Origin: Paenibacillus lignilyticus
GTDB taxonomy: Bacteria; Bacillota; Bacilli; Paenibacillales; Paenibacillaceae
Direction: 5' to 3'
DNA: 64,000 nucleotides
Assembly: GCF_017942085.1 (NCBI RefSeq)
Contig: NZ_JAGKSP010000001.1
Coordinates: 558,001 to 622,000, forward strand
The notes beneath the pieces were generated by a model. It did no database searches. It was not told the DNA's origin and saw only the letters and a list, made by a program, of their open reading frames with translations. Shown here piece by piece: positions 47,709 through 56,661 of this stretch (position 1 is the first letter of the stretch; each line of letters starts with the position of its first letter). Position numbers and translations under genes: made by a program.

Positions 47709-48545
47709 CTAATGCTTCGGCGCCGCAACAGGGAAGCCAATCTTCTCATTTCGCAGCAACCGCTGTGCTTTCACCGGCAGCTGATCGTACGTTTCCTGCG
47801 GAATTTGGATCGTGCCTTCTCGCTGCCTGTTCTCCGAGTAAATGAGGGCGATATTCGGTCTGTGCTTGTTCGACTTGTTCGGCGTGCCGCGGTGCCATAC
47901 GCGGTCATCGCGAATTAAGATAGAGCCTGCCGGCATGAGCATCTTAATGCCATGCATATGCTCCGCGAGCTTGGATTTGTTGAATGCATTAGGCGCATAC
48001 CAGTTATCCGGATGCAGATGCGTCCCGCCCGGCCATATCTCCATCGGACCGTTATTCTCGTCCACATCCACAAGCGGATAATTGACAATCAGGTTCGCAA
48101 TCGGCAGATTCGCTTCATATTTGTCCCCGTAGCGCGAGGAAGTATCCGCATGAACGGGCTGTGATTTCTTACCGCCGGGCATGGAGGTATTCGTTGCAAA
48201 ATAGGTCATTAAGCAATCCTCGCCCAAGATCCGATCCACGATTGCGGTCACGAACGGGTTCGCAATAATCGCCTCGTCGCAGAAAGGCTTCTCAAACGGC
48301 AAATAAAGACGAACGTGATTCGTACCGTCATTAAATCCATTTTTCGGATTCAGAATCTCTTCGCGATGCTCCTCGAAGTAAGGATCCAGTATGGCTGCGT
48401 AGCTGTTGAACAGCTCATCCACTTGAGCTCTTGGCAATACTTCCTCGAATAACACGTACCCGTTGACTTTGATCAGTTGAATCGCAAGCTCTAACGTTTC
48501 CGGGGATAACTTGCCGCTTTCCAATTCCTCGGCGCTAAGTCTCAT
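47709..48545 (-). CDS. Phytanoyl-CoA dioxygenase (PhyH) family protein
   Basis: Fe(II)/2-oxoglutarate-dependent oxygenase, 278 residues, double-stranded beta-helix. Iron ligands His-x-Asp in PVHADTSSRYG and the distal His in VWHRGTPNKS, with Arg of the 2-oxoglutarate site nearby (KHRPNI). In this position (after sugar ABC genes and a LacI regulator) it probably hydroxylates a compound brought in by the transporter, but no substrate can be named. An operator-like site lies upstream at 48585-48598. ATG with GGAGG ten bases before. Confidence 0.88.
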   Translation of the reverse strand: MRLSAEELESGKLSPETLELAIQLIKVNGYVLFEEVLPRAQVDELFNSYAAILDPYFEEHREEILNPKNGFNDGTNHVRLYLPFEKPFCDEAIIANPFVTAIVDRILGEDCLMTYFATNTSMPGGKKSQPVHADTSSRYGDKYEANLPIANLIVNYPLVDVDENNGPMEIWPGGTHLHPDNWYAPNAFNKSKLAEHMHGIKMLMPAGSILIRDDRVWHRGTPNKSNKHRPNIALIYSENRQREGTIQIPQETYDQLPVKAQRLLRNEKIGFPVAAPKH

Positions 48546-48584
48546 CGCATACCAACCTCCACTTGAGTATTTATCGAATCGCTA

Positions 48585-48598
48585 CTTAAACGTTTAGG
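48585..48598. promoter_or_regulatory. LacI-type operator before the PhyH gene
   Basis: cttaaacgtttagg, a near-palindrome around AAACGTTT, between the LacI stop and the PhyH start. It matches the operator at 53040-53053 in 13 of 14 bases (opposite orientation). Confidence 0.65.
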
Positions 48599-48628
48599 AT
48601 CATCCCGTGCACGATGAATACAGCCGAA

Positions 48629-49645
48629 TTACAGTAATCGCTTAGTGCTCTCCCGTATGATCAATTCATTCTTGAGCACCACATTGTGGTCAATATCCGT
48701 TCCTTCAAGCATCTCGATCAGCAGCTTTGCCGATGCCCAGCCCATCTCGTATTTGTTCTGATGAACGGTAGTCAGCTTCGGCGAACAGTACGAGGAGAGA
48801 ATGATGTCGTCATATCCGACTACGGATACGGAATCGGGGACCTTTCTCCCTCTCTTCTCAAGCGCTCTCATCGCGCCAAGCGCCATTAAATCGCTGGAGC
48901 AAAATACGGCCGTAACACCCGGATGTTCATCCAAAATGCGCATCATCGCTTGTTCCCCGCCTTCTTCGGAGAACTGCCCGTCGAAGATTTTCGAGGCATG
49001 AAAGGGCAATTCGCGTTCGAAGAGCGCCTTCTTAAAGCCCCTTAACCGCTGCTCGCTGACATGTGCTTCGGCATAGCCGTTGATCATCGCGATATTCGTA
49101 TGGCCCCACTCCATCAAATGATGAATGGCCAATCGAACTCCTTCGATATTGTCGGTCGTGACATTCCCCAGTATTTCGTTGGAGAACGGGATATCGATTA
49201 GGACGCACGGAAAATTAGACTTCTTAATGACTTCCTCCAAGTACGGATCGTCCACCTTTAAGCCGAATATGATCGCTCCGTCTACATTTCGTTCCTTGCA
49301 TAAGTTGTAATAGGATTTGATCCGCTGTTTGGAAGGACTGGTACTGAACAACAAGATATCGTAATTCATCTCATTGGCCCGATCATTGATCCCGCATAAA
49401 ATCTCGAAGGCAAGATTATCTTTTCCCCCCGTATATTTGAGTCCCGAGAAAATAACGCCAATCGTGCGCGTCTTGCTCGATACCAAGCTTCTCGCTACCG
49501 CATTCGGGGAATAATCCAGCTCCTCGGCAATTTCTTGAATTCTCCGTTTGGTATCTTGGCTAACGTCATCATATCCGTTCAGCGCTCTGGAAACGGTAGT
49601 CGTCGACACGCCGGCCATCCTTGCAATATCTTTAATCGTCGCCAA
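48629..49645 (-). CDS. LacI family transcriptional regulator
   Basis: 338 residues. N-terminal helix-turn-helix ATIKDIARMAGVSTTTVSRA with hinge helix (SPNAVARSL), then a periplasmic-binding-like ligand domain (about 60-338). The frame opens with GTG at 49651; the TTG at 49645 has GGTGA six bases upstream and gives the usual MATIKDIA start. Encoded in the operon between the permeases and PhyH. The two AAACGTTT operators (48585-48598, 53037-53057) are probably its targets, giving self-regulation. Confidence 0.92.
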   Translation of the reverse strand: MATIKDIARMAGVSTTTVSRALNGYDDVSQDTKRRIQEIAEELDYSPNAVARSLVSSKTRTIGVIFSGLKYTGGKDNLAFEILCGINDRANEMNYDILLFSTSPSKQRIKSYYNLCKERNVDGAIIFGLKVDDPYLEEVIKKSNFPCVLIDIPFSNEILGNVTTDNIEGVRLAIHHLMEWGHTNIAMINGYAEAHVSEQRLRGFKKALFERELPFHASKIFDGQFSEEGGEQAMMRILDEHPGVTAVFCSSDLMALGAMRALEKRGRKVPDSVSVVGYDDIILSSYCSPKLTTVHQNKYEMGWASAKLLIEMLEGTDIDHNVVLKNELIIRESTKRLL

Positions 49646-49696
49646 TAGCACTCACCTGCCGCAGTAAGAATAGGTACACGAACCATTTTGCTCCGA

Positions 49697-50536
49697 TCAG
49701 CCTTTCACGCCGCCGCTGACAACGCTTTGCTGCACCTGCTCCTGAGCCACCATATATAAAATAATGCTTGGCAGCGTAACGAGCGTCAACGCTGCGAACA
49801 GCTGGGTGTAGTTGTAAGAGAATTGTTCCGTGAAAAACTGCAACGCGACAGGCAGCGTCCGATTCTCTGCAGATGCGGTCAGCATGAATCCATAGAAGAA
49901 CTCGTTCCAGTTGCCAAGAAACATGAGAATGCCTGCTGTTGCCAAGCCTGATTTGGCAAGCGGCAAATTGATATAGAAAAATACCTGCCAGAAGGTAGCT
50001 GATTCCATATAAGCGGCTTCGTCGAGCTCTCTTGGTATGGACAGAAACGCAGCCCGTAAGATGAACAGCGATACGGCAAGTCCGGCTGAGATATATACGA
50101 CAATAAGCGCCAGTCTCGTATCGTACAGTCCGGTTAGGTTAATGAATGAGAAAATCGGCTGTGCCGTTGCGTGACCGGGTATGAGCAGCGTAATCGAGAA
50201 CAGAACAAACAAGATATGTTTGCCTTTGAAATCGAATTTCGCGAAAGAATACGCCGCCAGCGCATAGAACAGCAGCGCGATCAGCGTCGAAGTGACCGAA
50301 ATCAATACAGAGTTCGTCGTATTGCTTAAGAAATTGTTCATCTTCAGCACGGAGTAATAGGCATGAAAATTAATGTCCACCGGGAGCGCGAACGGCGTGT
50401 TTAATATCGCTTTATTGGATTTAAAGGAGGAAACGACAATCCAGAGCAGCGGGACGAGCGATATGCAGACTGTGAATAAGAGCACCAAATAACTGAAAAC
50501 CCCTACCAGGCCGCGTTTCAAAGGTTCAGCCTTCAT
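49697..50536 (-). CDS. Carbohydrate ABC transporter permease (MalG type)
   Basis: 279 residues, six membrane helices. The EAA loop reads EAAYMESATFWQVF, with Glu-Ser where most relatives have Asp-Gly, a modest deviation. C-terminus ends QSVVSGGVKG, normal for the group. Pairs with the permease at 50556-51431. Confidence 0.93.
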   Translation of the reverse strand: MKAEPLKRGLVGVFSYLVLLFTVCISLVPLLWIVVSSFKSNKAILNTPFALPVDINFHAYYSVLKMNNFLSNTTNSVLISVTSTLIALLFYALAAYSFAKFDFKGKHILFVLFSITLLIPGHATAQPIFSFINLTGLYDTRLALIVVYISAGLAVSLFILRAAFLSIPRELDEAAYMESATFWQVFFYINLPLAKSGLATAGILMFLGNWNEFFYGFMLTASAENRTLPVALQFFTEQFSYNYTQLFAALTLVTLPSIILYMVAQEQVQQSVVSGGVKG

Positions 50537-50555
50537 AAAGCAGGATCACCCCCTG

Positions 50556-51431
50556 TCAGTTGTAGACGCTTTTGTTCATTTTGAACACTTTGGTCGTAAT
50601 GGCCAGCACGCCGATCCCAAGTATAATCATGATCGTAGCGACCGCATTCGCATAGCCGAATTGATAGTTAATAATGCCATCGTAGAGCATGACAGAGATA
50701 TTATAGGTGGAGTTGCCCGGCCCGCCTTTGGTCGTCAAGAAGATCGCTTCGAACATCGTAATTCTCGCAATGATCGATAAGATGACTGCTGTCCCGAGCG
50801 AACCGCGAATCAGAGGCAAATTGATCCTCCAGTGGATTTGCGCTTCGGTTGCGCCGTCGATTTTGGCCGCTTCATGCAGCTCCTTGGGGATTGCCATCAG
50901 GTCGGATAAAACAAGCAGCGTCACGATTACCGCATAGAACACCCAAGTCAAGCTGATTGCGGAAAACGCGTATTGCTGATCGAAGAACCAGTTCGTATGA
51001 AAGTTCGTGAAGCCGAGCTTTCTTATGAAATTGTTCAGCAGCCCCATCTGGTCATTGAAAATAAAACGGTAGATGATCGCCCATGCCGATACCGCGATTA
51101 CGTTCGGAATCATGAATACCCCGCGTACAAATCTCCAGCCTACCGGCCGCTTAAAGATAATGAACGCGACAAGTGCACCGAACGGGACATGGATGAAAGC
51201 GGCGATGAGCGACCATTTCAACAGATTCATTAAGGAGACGATAATGGAGTTGTCATCCAGGAAGATCATTTTATAATTATCGAATCCGATAAATTTCGCC
51301 GTATTAAAGCCATTCCACTCCATGAATCCGGTTGTAAACACGGTTAGGATCGGAACAAAATAAAAAGTCAGAAAGACAAGCAGAGTAGGCAGGATAAAGA
51401 GATACACCCACAGCTTATTGTACTTATACAT
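50556..51431 (-). CDS. Carbohydrate ABC transporter permease (MalF/UgpA type)
   Basis: 291 residues, six membrane helices, EAA loop EAAKIDGATEAQIHWR. The frame opens at 51533, but the ATG at 51431 (MYKYNKLWVYLFILPTL) has GGAGG nine bases upstream and is the family start. Twenty bases before the partner permease. Confidence 0.93.
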   Translation of the reverse strand: MYKYNKLWVYLFILPTLLVFLTFYFVPILTVFTTGFMEWNGFNTAKFIGFDNYKMIFLDDNSIIVSLMNLLKWSLIAAFIHVPFGALVAFIIFKRPVGWRFVRGVFMIPNVIAVSAWAIIYRFIFNDQMGLLNNFIRKLGFTNFHTNWFFDQQYAFSAISLTWVFYAVIVTLLVLSDLMAIPKELHEAAKIDGATEAQIHWRINLPLIRGSLGTAVILSIIARITMFEAIFLTTKGGPGNSTYNISVMLYDGIINYQFGYANAVATIMIILGIGVLAITTKVFKMNKSVYN

Positions 51432-51543
51432 GACGGCATTCCTCCCCGAAGAGCGGTAATCGATGCATGCCGGTCTAGATGGTACGGGCAAGAAGCGCAT
51501 TGGCGACCGCCATACGCTTCTTGCCGGCCCCATCCGGCCAACA

Positions 51544-52884
51544 TTATTTCTTAAATTTCTCTGCTGCGTCTGTCATCGCTTTACAGAACTGTTCGGGCGT
51601 CATATCGTTTGTTGCCAGCAGCGGCAAGTTTTTAGCAAACAAATCCGAAACGGATTGCGGTACGATATCATAGATCAATCGGTTGAGCGTTTTCATTTTC
51701 GAACCAACTTCATCGTTTAACTGTCTCAGGATGGGATCCAGTTTTGCTTTCGCATCATCCGGCATCGGCAATTTGGGAGCAAAGCCGCCTTCCGCGACCA
51801 GGAATGCATTCAACTCTTCCGGTGAATAAATGAATTTGAAGTATTCAATCAAACCATCCACCGTTTCCTGCGGTGTATCTTTCGGAATGGAATACCAGTA
51901 TCCGTCAGCAGAGCCGAGCGCAACGCCGTTCGGATAAATGGTCGCGCCTACTTTACCTGCGAAACCATCGGAGGCTTTGTCAGGATTGCTGAAATCCCCA
52001 ACCATCCAAGGACCGTTCGCGATCATCGCCGTATTATCACTGAAGAATTCATTCGCTGCGATGGAATACGTCGCACCAAGCGCGGACTTTGTTGTGTAAT
52101 CCGTCAGCAGCTTTTGCACCTTGGCAAAGGTATTGATCCATAACGGCGAATTAAAGTTCGTTACGATATCGCCTTTTGCCAGCAGATCCTGGCCTTCCGG
52201 CACCGAGGCAATCATAGCTGATGCAAGCAACATCGTCGTCCAGCCATTCTCGCCGGTCATCAGCGCTAACGGCGTAACCCCGGCCGCTTTCAATTTGTCC
52301 AGATCGCTGAAGAATCCGTCCCATGTCGCCGACGGCTCCGTTATGCCTGCTTTCTGAAGCAATTCCTTGTTGTAATACAGGCCGATCGGACGCTCGAAGG
52401 CGAGTGGCAGCGATACGATTTTGCCGTTCTTGTCCGTGTTATATTTCACTGAATCCTCAATCAGAATAGAGTTGATTTCCGGATTGTTGTCGATGTAAGG
52501 TTTCAAATCGAGGAGATCGCCGTTGTTAATCATAATGTCGGCAAGCTCTTTATCGACTTCGATAAGCGGGGGTAGCTTCTTCTGCTGGTAGAGGAGTTTA
52601 ATTTTCTTCGAGTATTCGTCTTGCACGATTTCCTCGATTTCAATCTTGTACTTGCCGGCATATTTCTGGTTGAAGCGTTCGATCTGAGGAAGGTAGAAGA
52701 TGGCTCCGACGTTGTTTCCGGTTTTGTAGCTTGGGAACTTGATGACAACTTCTTTGCCGGTATCTGCTTTGTCGGTGCCGCTGTTCGAATTTGCGGATTC
52801 GCCGCCATTATTGGTGTTGCTGCCACAAGCCGCCAACGATAGAACAAGAAGTAATGCAACGAGTAAGAAACTTATTTTCTTCAC
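51544..52884 (-). CDS. Sugar ABC transporter substrate-binding lipoprotein
   Basis: First gene of the LacI-controlled operon. 446 residues, lipoprotein signal with lipobox LAAC, Asn/Ser-rich linker, then a MalE/UgpB-type fold. GTG start with GGGAGG upstream. Ligand unknown; family-1 binding proteins bind oligosaccharides. Control region with promoter, cre and operator lies 150-210 bases upstream. Confidence 0.93.
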   Translation of the reverse strand: MKKISFLLVALLLVLSLAACGSNTNNGGESANSNSGTDKADTGKEVVIKFPSYKTGNNVGAIFYLPQIERFNQKYAGKYKIEIEEIVQDEYSKKIKLLYQQKKLPPLIEVDKELADIMINNGDLLDLKPYIDNNPEINSILIEDSVKYNTDKNGKIVSLPLAFERPIGLYYNKELLQKAGITEPSATWDGFFSDLDKLKAAGVTPLALMTGENGWTTMLLASAMIASVPEGQDLLAKGDIVTNFNSPLWINTFAKVQKLLTDYTTKSALGATYSIAANEFFSDNTAMIANGPWMVGDFSNPDKASDGFAGKVGATIYPNGVALGSADGYWYSIPKDTPQETVDGLIEYFKFIYSPEELNAFLVAEGGFAPKLPMPDDAKAKLDPILRQLNDEVGSKMKTLNRLIYDIVPQSVSDLFAKNLPLLATNDMTPEQFCKAMTDAAEKFKK

Positions 52885-53036
52885 AGATAAACCTCCCTAA
52901 TTTTAGCTCGTTACTTCCGCTTGAGTGAAGTATGACTGAAAATGCGGTGGGTATCAGTTCGAATGGTTACCATACTGTGTCGCATGAAAAAGTGGAACCC
53001 AAGCACTCCTTTCCGGTTAAAAATGAATTAGCGCCC

Positions 53037-53057
53037 CTTCCGAAACGTTTAAGGAAG
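53037..53057. promoter_or_regulatory. LacI-type operator downstream of the promoter
   Basis: Near-palindrome cttccgaaacgtttaaggaag, 12 bases past the -10 box in the direction of transcription, so bound repressor would block the start region. Shares 13 of 14 core bases with the site at 48585-48598. Confidence 0.7.
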
Positions 53058-53068
53058 ACTGCGCCTTC

Positions 53069-53097
53069 ATTATAATTTCAGTTGAAAGCGATTACAA
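53069..53097 (-). promoter_or_regulatory. Promoter of the LacI-controlled sugar operon
   Basis: Minus strand: -35 TTGTAA (53092-53097), 17-base spacer, perfect -10 TATAAT (53069-53074). The leader to the GTG is about 175 bases; the rest of the 325-base gap 52885-53209 shows no gene. Confidence 0.8.
53083..53096. promoter_or_regulatory. Catabolite-responsive element (cre)
   Basis: TGAAAGCGATTACA fits the CcpA consensus TGWNANCGNTNWCA at every position and overlaps the -35 box, so CcpA binding should repress the operon when a preferred sugar is present. Confidence 0.8.
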
Positions 53098-53161
53098 GGC
53101 CGTTTTTGCCATTCGATCGAAGTTGTTATAATTCGACAAAATAGGCTGACGGCAAATAAAA

Positions 53162-53184
53162 AACCACTTCTTGTCGAAGTGGTT
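53162..53184 (-). terminator. Terminator of the aldo/keto reductase gene
   Basis: Nine-base stem AACCACTTC/GAAGTGGTT, five-base loop, T-run on the minus strand, 26 bases after the stop. Confidence 0.85.
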
Positions 53185-53209
53185 CGCTCTTTTTACATTT
53201 ACGATTGAT

Positions 53210-54115
53210 CTACGCTTTCGGCGACTGACCCGCTTCAAGGAGACGGCGTTTGGCTTCCTCATAAACCTCTTCCGAGAGTACGCCTTTCTGAGCAATCTTA
53301 ATGTTTTCCGTCAGATGCTCCGGACTCTTAGTCCCGACGATCGTTGTCGTCAAGTCAGGGTGACTTAACGTAAAGCGCAGCAAGAACGCCGTGCGGCTTT
53401 CGCCCTCGTCCAACAACTCATCAAGCTTGGCCTTTTCCCAGGCTGCCCACTTATCTCCGTTGCCCAGCCCTACACCGGGTTCACCGCGTCCAACTCCTCC
53501 GCGGATGATGGTTCCGGCGCCTGATTGGGCTGCAGCTGAAATCACATTTTCGTGGTCGCGCTCCAATGCAGAATACGGGATTTGGAAGCTGTCGAATACG
53601 CCGGTTTCGATGTACTTCGTGATGTGGGGAAGCGTTGAAGATACTCCGATCCACCGCACTTTGCCTGTGGCTTGAATTTCCTTCAGCACATCAATCAATT
53701 GACCTTCATCGGTTTGTTCAATGGTAGGATTATGAAGCTGCATAAGGTCGATGTAGTCGGTCTTCATTCTTCTTAAGCTGACATCAACATTGCGCAATAA
53801 ATTATCTCTTGTCCATACATGAGGCGTCTCATCATGATCGCCTGCATCGACGACCGTGCAGCCGCATTTGGTAGCTAAGAAATATTCGCTGCGCCGATGG
53901 CTGATAAACCGTCCGATGTATTCCTCGCTTCGTCCATAATCATAAGCGGTATCAATAAAGTTGATCCCGGCATCCAGCACGGCATTAAGGATCCGCTCCG
54001 CGTCGGAATCCGTGACGGGACGGCCACCCCAGATCCGAGGTCCCCGAATTTCCATTGCACCGAAACCCAGTGAGGTAACTTCCAGTCCGGTACGTCCCAA
54101 TTGTCGTTTTTGCAT
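53210..54115 (-). CDS. Aldo/keto reductase
   Basis: NADPH-dependent carbonyl reductase, 301 residues, TIM barrel. Catalytic tetrad seen in FIDTAYDYGRSEE (Asp, Tyr), FLATKCG (Lys) and LMQLHN (His). Opening LGRTGLEVTSLGFGAMEI and the C-terminal TIVGTKSPEHL match the general AKR group. Monocistronic with its own terminator. Substrate unknown. Confidence 0.92.
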   Translation of the reverse strand: MQKRQLGRTGLEVTSLGFGAMEIRGPRIWGGRPVTDSDAERILNAVLDAGINFIDTAYDYGRSEEYIGRFISHRRSEYFLATKCGCTVVDAGDHDETPHVWTRDNLLRNVDVSLRRMKTDYIDLMQLHNPTIEQTDEGQLIDVLKEIQATGKVRWIGVSSTLPHITKYIETGVFDSFQIPYSALERDHENVISAAAQSGAGTIIRGGVGRGEPGVGLGNGDKWAAWEKAKLDELLDEGESRTAFLLRFTLSHPDLTTTIVGTKSPEHLTENIKIAQKGVLSEEVYEEAKRRLLEAGQSPKA

Positions 54116-54358
54116 CCATTTTCACTCCATTTCTGATTGTTATGCAGATCGGATGATGTGCTCTGGATTACGCCTTGCATGGTGTTTTTTCGTTCGCGAA
54201 TGTCTGTCCTAAACGTCCCATTACTAAGAATATAAACAACAATGCCGAAATTGAATAGTACGCACTTTAACTTCAGTAGGTTACCTTGGGGTTAGTGCAC
54301 CTATCAAGCCACGAAATAAATAAAGCCCACGAAACTAATCGCGGACTCCTAGAGCAGC

Positions 54359-54727
54359 CTATCCGAGAAGATTGGACAGATCATCTGCATATAGACTAAC
54401 TACTCCGGCAGCTATCAACAGGTTTAACAGAGCCGGGAACAATTTGGCGAATGGATGTTTGACTCTAAGATGCGCAATCAGGGCTGCGATCATCATAACG
54501 CCGACCAATATTCCTGCCAATGCGGCATAGCCCGCTGACCAGTAGCCGATAATGAGTCCAACGCATGCAACAATTTGAACGATGCCCGTAATGACGCGGA
54601 ACCACTGGGGAAGTCTAACCGAATCAAATAGGTCGACTTGATGCTTGGCTCCAGCCAGCTTGCTTCCACCGAAGAATGCCATGGAGAACAGCAGCCAGCT
54701 TTGTAGAATAATGGCTAGTATATGCAC
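54359..54727 (-). CDS. DoxX family membrane protein
   Basis: 122 residues, four membrane helices; FFGGSKLAGAK near residue 19 and the FPALLNLLIA segment are typical of small DoxX-like proteins. Function unsettled; often linked to redox or thiol stress and to HxlR/MarR regulators. Two operator-like sites lie just upstream (54758-54805), though no regulator gene is adjacent. Confidence 0.82.
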   Translation of the reverse strand: MHILAIILQSWLLFSMAFFGGSKLAGAKHQVDLFDSVRLPQWFRVITGIVQIVACVGLIIGYWSAGYAALAGILVGVMMIAALIAHLRVKHPFAKLFPALLNLLIAAGVVSLYADDLSNLLG

Positions 54728-54757
54728 GTTAAATCCACTTCCTTTATCGTTTTAATC

Positions 54758-54805
54758 GGACACCAATCAGTGTCCTAATTCATAATATAACACCTTTAGG
54801 TGTCC
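54758..54805 (-). promoter_or_regulatory. Tandem inverted-repeat operators at the DoxX promoter
   Basis: Two sites of the form GGACAC-n4/6-GGTGT(CC): ggacaccaatcagtgtcc (54758-54775) and acacctttaggtgtcc (54790-54805), centres about 30 bases or three helical turns apart. On the minus strand the upstream site lies between a TTTACA (-35) and a TATATT/TATTAT (-10) box; the other is just downstream. Confidence 0.6.
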
Positions 54806-54843
54806 TGTAAAGCATTTATTAGCACTCATCCGCTCATAATGAA

Positions 54844-54866
54844 AACCACGCCCAATGGACGTGGTT
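54844..54866 (-). terminator. Terminator of the VOC gene
   Basis: Stem AACCACG/CGTGGTT plus inner pairs, followed by TTTTC on the minus strand, six bases after the VOC stop. Confidence 0.7.
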
Positions 54867-54872
54867 GAATAG

Positions 54873-55337
54873 TTATAGAGCCGACCCCTTATCAGGATCC
54901 TGCCAGACATTAAATTTATTCCCATCCGGGTCTTTAAACTTAAATTGCAGGCCGCATCCCCCCAGATCAACGATCGGTTCTACATGGGTTCCGCTCTGTC
55001 GAAGGGACGCATGAAGCGTAATAATATCATCGGTCTCGAAGGTGAGCGAAAACATTTCGTAATTGTCGCCTTCCCAATCATCCGTAACAAAGTTTGCATT
55101 TTTATTGCTCTTGGACTCGAGCAGAAACAACCATTGCCCATTGCCAAGGATAAGAATCCCGCCATCGTTTCTTGGCGTGCGATTATCGCTAATATGCTTT
55201 AAACCAAGGTATTTCATATACCATGCTAATGCTTTTTGTAAATCCGAAACCGGCAAATAGTTATGGGATACTCGTTTCAGAAGCGGTTTAACCTCTTGCT
55301 CTGCCTTCTCTTTCATTTTCAACAATTCCTCATTCAT
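54873..55337 (-). CDS. VOC family protein (glyoxalase/dioxygenase fold)
   Basis: About 154 residues. A short helical N-terminal part (1-30) precedes one full VOC module (VSDLQKALAWYMKYLGLKHI through FKDPDGNKFNVWQDPD), with likely metal ligands His and Glu in the usual strands incompletely matched. The frame opens at 55385; the ATG at 55337 has GGGAGG nine bases upstream. Could be a lyase, thiol transferase or drug-binding protein; not specified by sequence. Confidence 0.82.
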   Translation of the reverse strand: MNEELLKMKEKAEQEVKPLLKRVSHNYLPVSDLQKALAWYMKYLGLKHISDNRTPRNDGGILILGNGQWLFLLESKSNKNANFVTDDWEGDNYEMFSLTFETDDIITLHASLRQSGTHVEPIVDLGGCGLQFKFKDPDGNKFNVWQDPDKGSAL

Positions 55338-55413
55338 GCTCATCATCCTCCCATATTGATTATTCAATAAATAGACGAACGCCAATTCGAAAATCCGTCA
55401 TTCCATTTGAAAA

Positions 55414-55716
55414 TTATTGGGATTGATAGATGCCGAAACGGTTGTTGTCCGGATCGTGGAAGAAATAGTGTTTGCCTGTCATCACATTTTCTAATTCGCC
55501 AACTTGAATGCCATTGTTCTTAAGTCTGGCATACACGTCCATAATAGCATCAACCTCAAAAGATAAAACGGGCACAATCACGTCATTGATCATGTCTGAA
55601 GGTTTGAATGGTAATAAATAGAGGATTTGTCCCGATGGGAGAATCAAATCCCCATTCCGATCCGGAAACAAGCCAAATTGCACCATAGGCAAGGATCTTA
55701 ATCCTTCTAAGCACAA
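55414..55716 (-). pseudogene. VOC family protein fragment, N-terminus missing
   Basis: 100 residues matching only the second half of a VOC module (VPVLSFEVDAIMDVYARLKNN, then HYFFHDPDNNRFGIYQSQ). The first beta-alpha-beta unit is absent. Its first possible start, a TTG, lies in the T-run of the ABC operon's terminator, so it has neither promoter nor room for the missing part. Probably a remnant. Confidence 0.6.
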
Positions 55717-55718
55717 AA

Positions 55719-55748
55719 AAGACGTTGCCCTTAAGTGGACAACGTCTT
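55719..55748 (-). terminator. Terminator of the YesMN-linked ABC operon
   Basis: Stem AAGACGTTG-t-CC/GG-g-CAACGTCTT, six-base loop, six or more Ts on the minus strand, seven bases after the permease stop. Confidence 0.88.
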
Positions 55749-55754
55749 ATCTGC

Positions 55755-56642
55755 TTACCCTTTTACCGCGCCAACGGTAATTCCTTTAACGAAAAATTTC
55801 TGGAAGAATGGATAGATCACCATAATCGGTAAAACGCCGAGCACCGCAACGGCCATTTTGATCGCTGTTGAAGGTAGACTTGCGGACAAGCTGCTGCCCA
55901 TTCCGGTTGAAGCGCTGCTCATCAGGAATTGAACGTCCAACAGCATTTTATTGAGAAGAACCTGAATGCTAAACAGATCAGCGTCCGTGACATAATAGAG
56001 GCCGTTCAGCCAATCATTCCAATAGGACAAGCCTACGAGCAACCCCAAGGTCGCCATGATCGGCAAAGACATCGGAAGGACCACATTTAGTAAGATTTTG
56101 GACTCGCTTCCCCCGTCTATTTTTGCGGCTTCTATAACTTCGTCGGGGATGTTTGTCGTGAAGTAGGTACGCATCATAATGATGTTAAACGCCGTGAGCA
56201 GCATGCCCGGAACGATCAATGCCCATATCGTATTTTTAATTTCGAAATATTGCGTCCACATCATATACGACGGTACCAGCCCTCCGCTGAACAACATCGT
56301 AAAGAAAATAAAGAACGAGAAAATGTTTCTTCCGGGTAAATCCTTTCTCGATAACGGATACGCCATCAAGGTCGTTAATAGGATATTCGTTACCGTGCCG
56401 AGTATCGTTACGAACGCGGTGACCTTATAGGCGTTTACGATGGAGTTCGAATCCTGCAACAGAAACTTATACGCCGAGAAATTAAATGCCGACGGAATAA
56501 ACGAATACCCGTTTTGAATCAGCATCTTCTCATCCGTAATGGATGAGACGAGCAGAAGCACGAATGGGAGCAAGCAAAATAACGCTAGCAGAATCATCAT
56601 GAGATGCGCGAAAAGCTGAAATCCTTTATTATTGTCAACCAA
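55755..56642 (-). CDS. Carbohydrate ABC transporter permease (LplC/YtcP type)
   Basis: 295 residues, six membrane helices, EAA loop EAAKIDGGSESKIL, C-terminus KGITVGAVKG as in the LplC/YtcP group. Start is TTG at 56642 with GGAG nine bases upstream. Last gene of the operon. Confidence 0.93.
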   Translation of the reverse strand: MVDNNKGFQLFAHLMMILLALFCLLPFVLLLVSSITDEKMLIQNGYSFIPSAFNFSAYKFLLQDSNSIVNAYKVTAFVTILGTVTNILLTTLMAYPLSRKDLPGRNIFSFFIFFTMLFSGGLVPSYMMWTQYFEIKNTIWALIVPGMLLTAFNIIMMRTYFTTNIPDEVIEAAKIDGGSESKILLNVVLPMSLPIMATLGLLVGLSYWNDWLNGLYYVTDADLFSIQVLLNKMLLDVQFLMSSASTGMGSSLSASLPSTAIKMAVAVLGVLPIMVIYPFFQKFFVKGITVGAVKG

Positions 56643-56661
56643 GTTGATTCACTCCGTTCCG

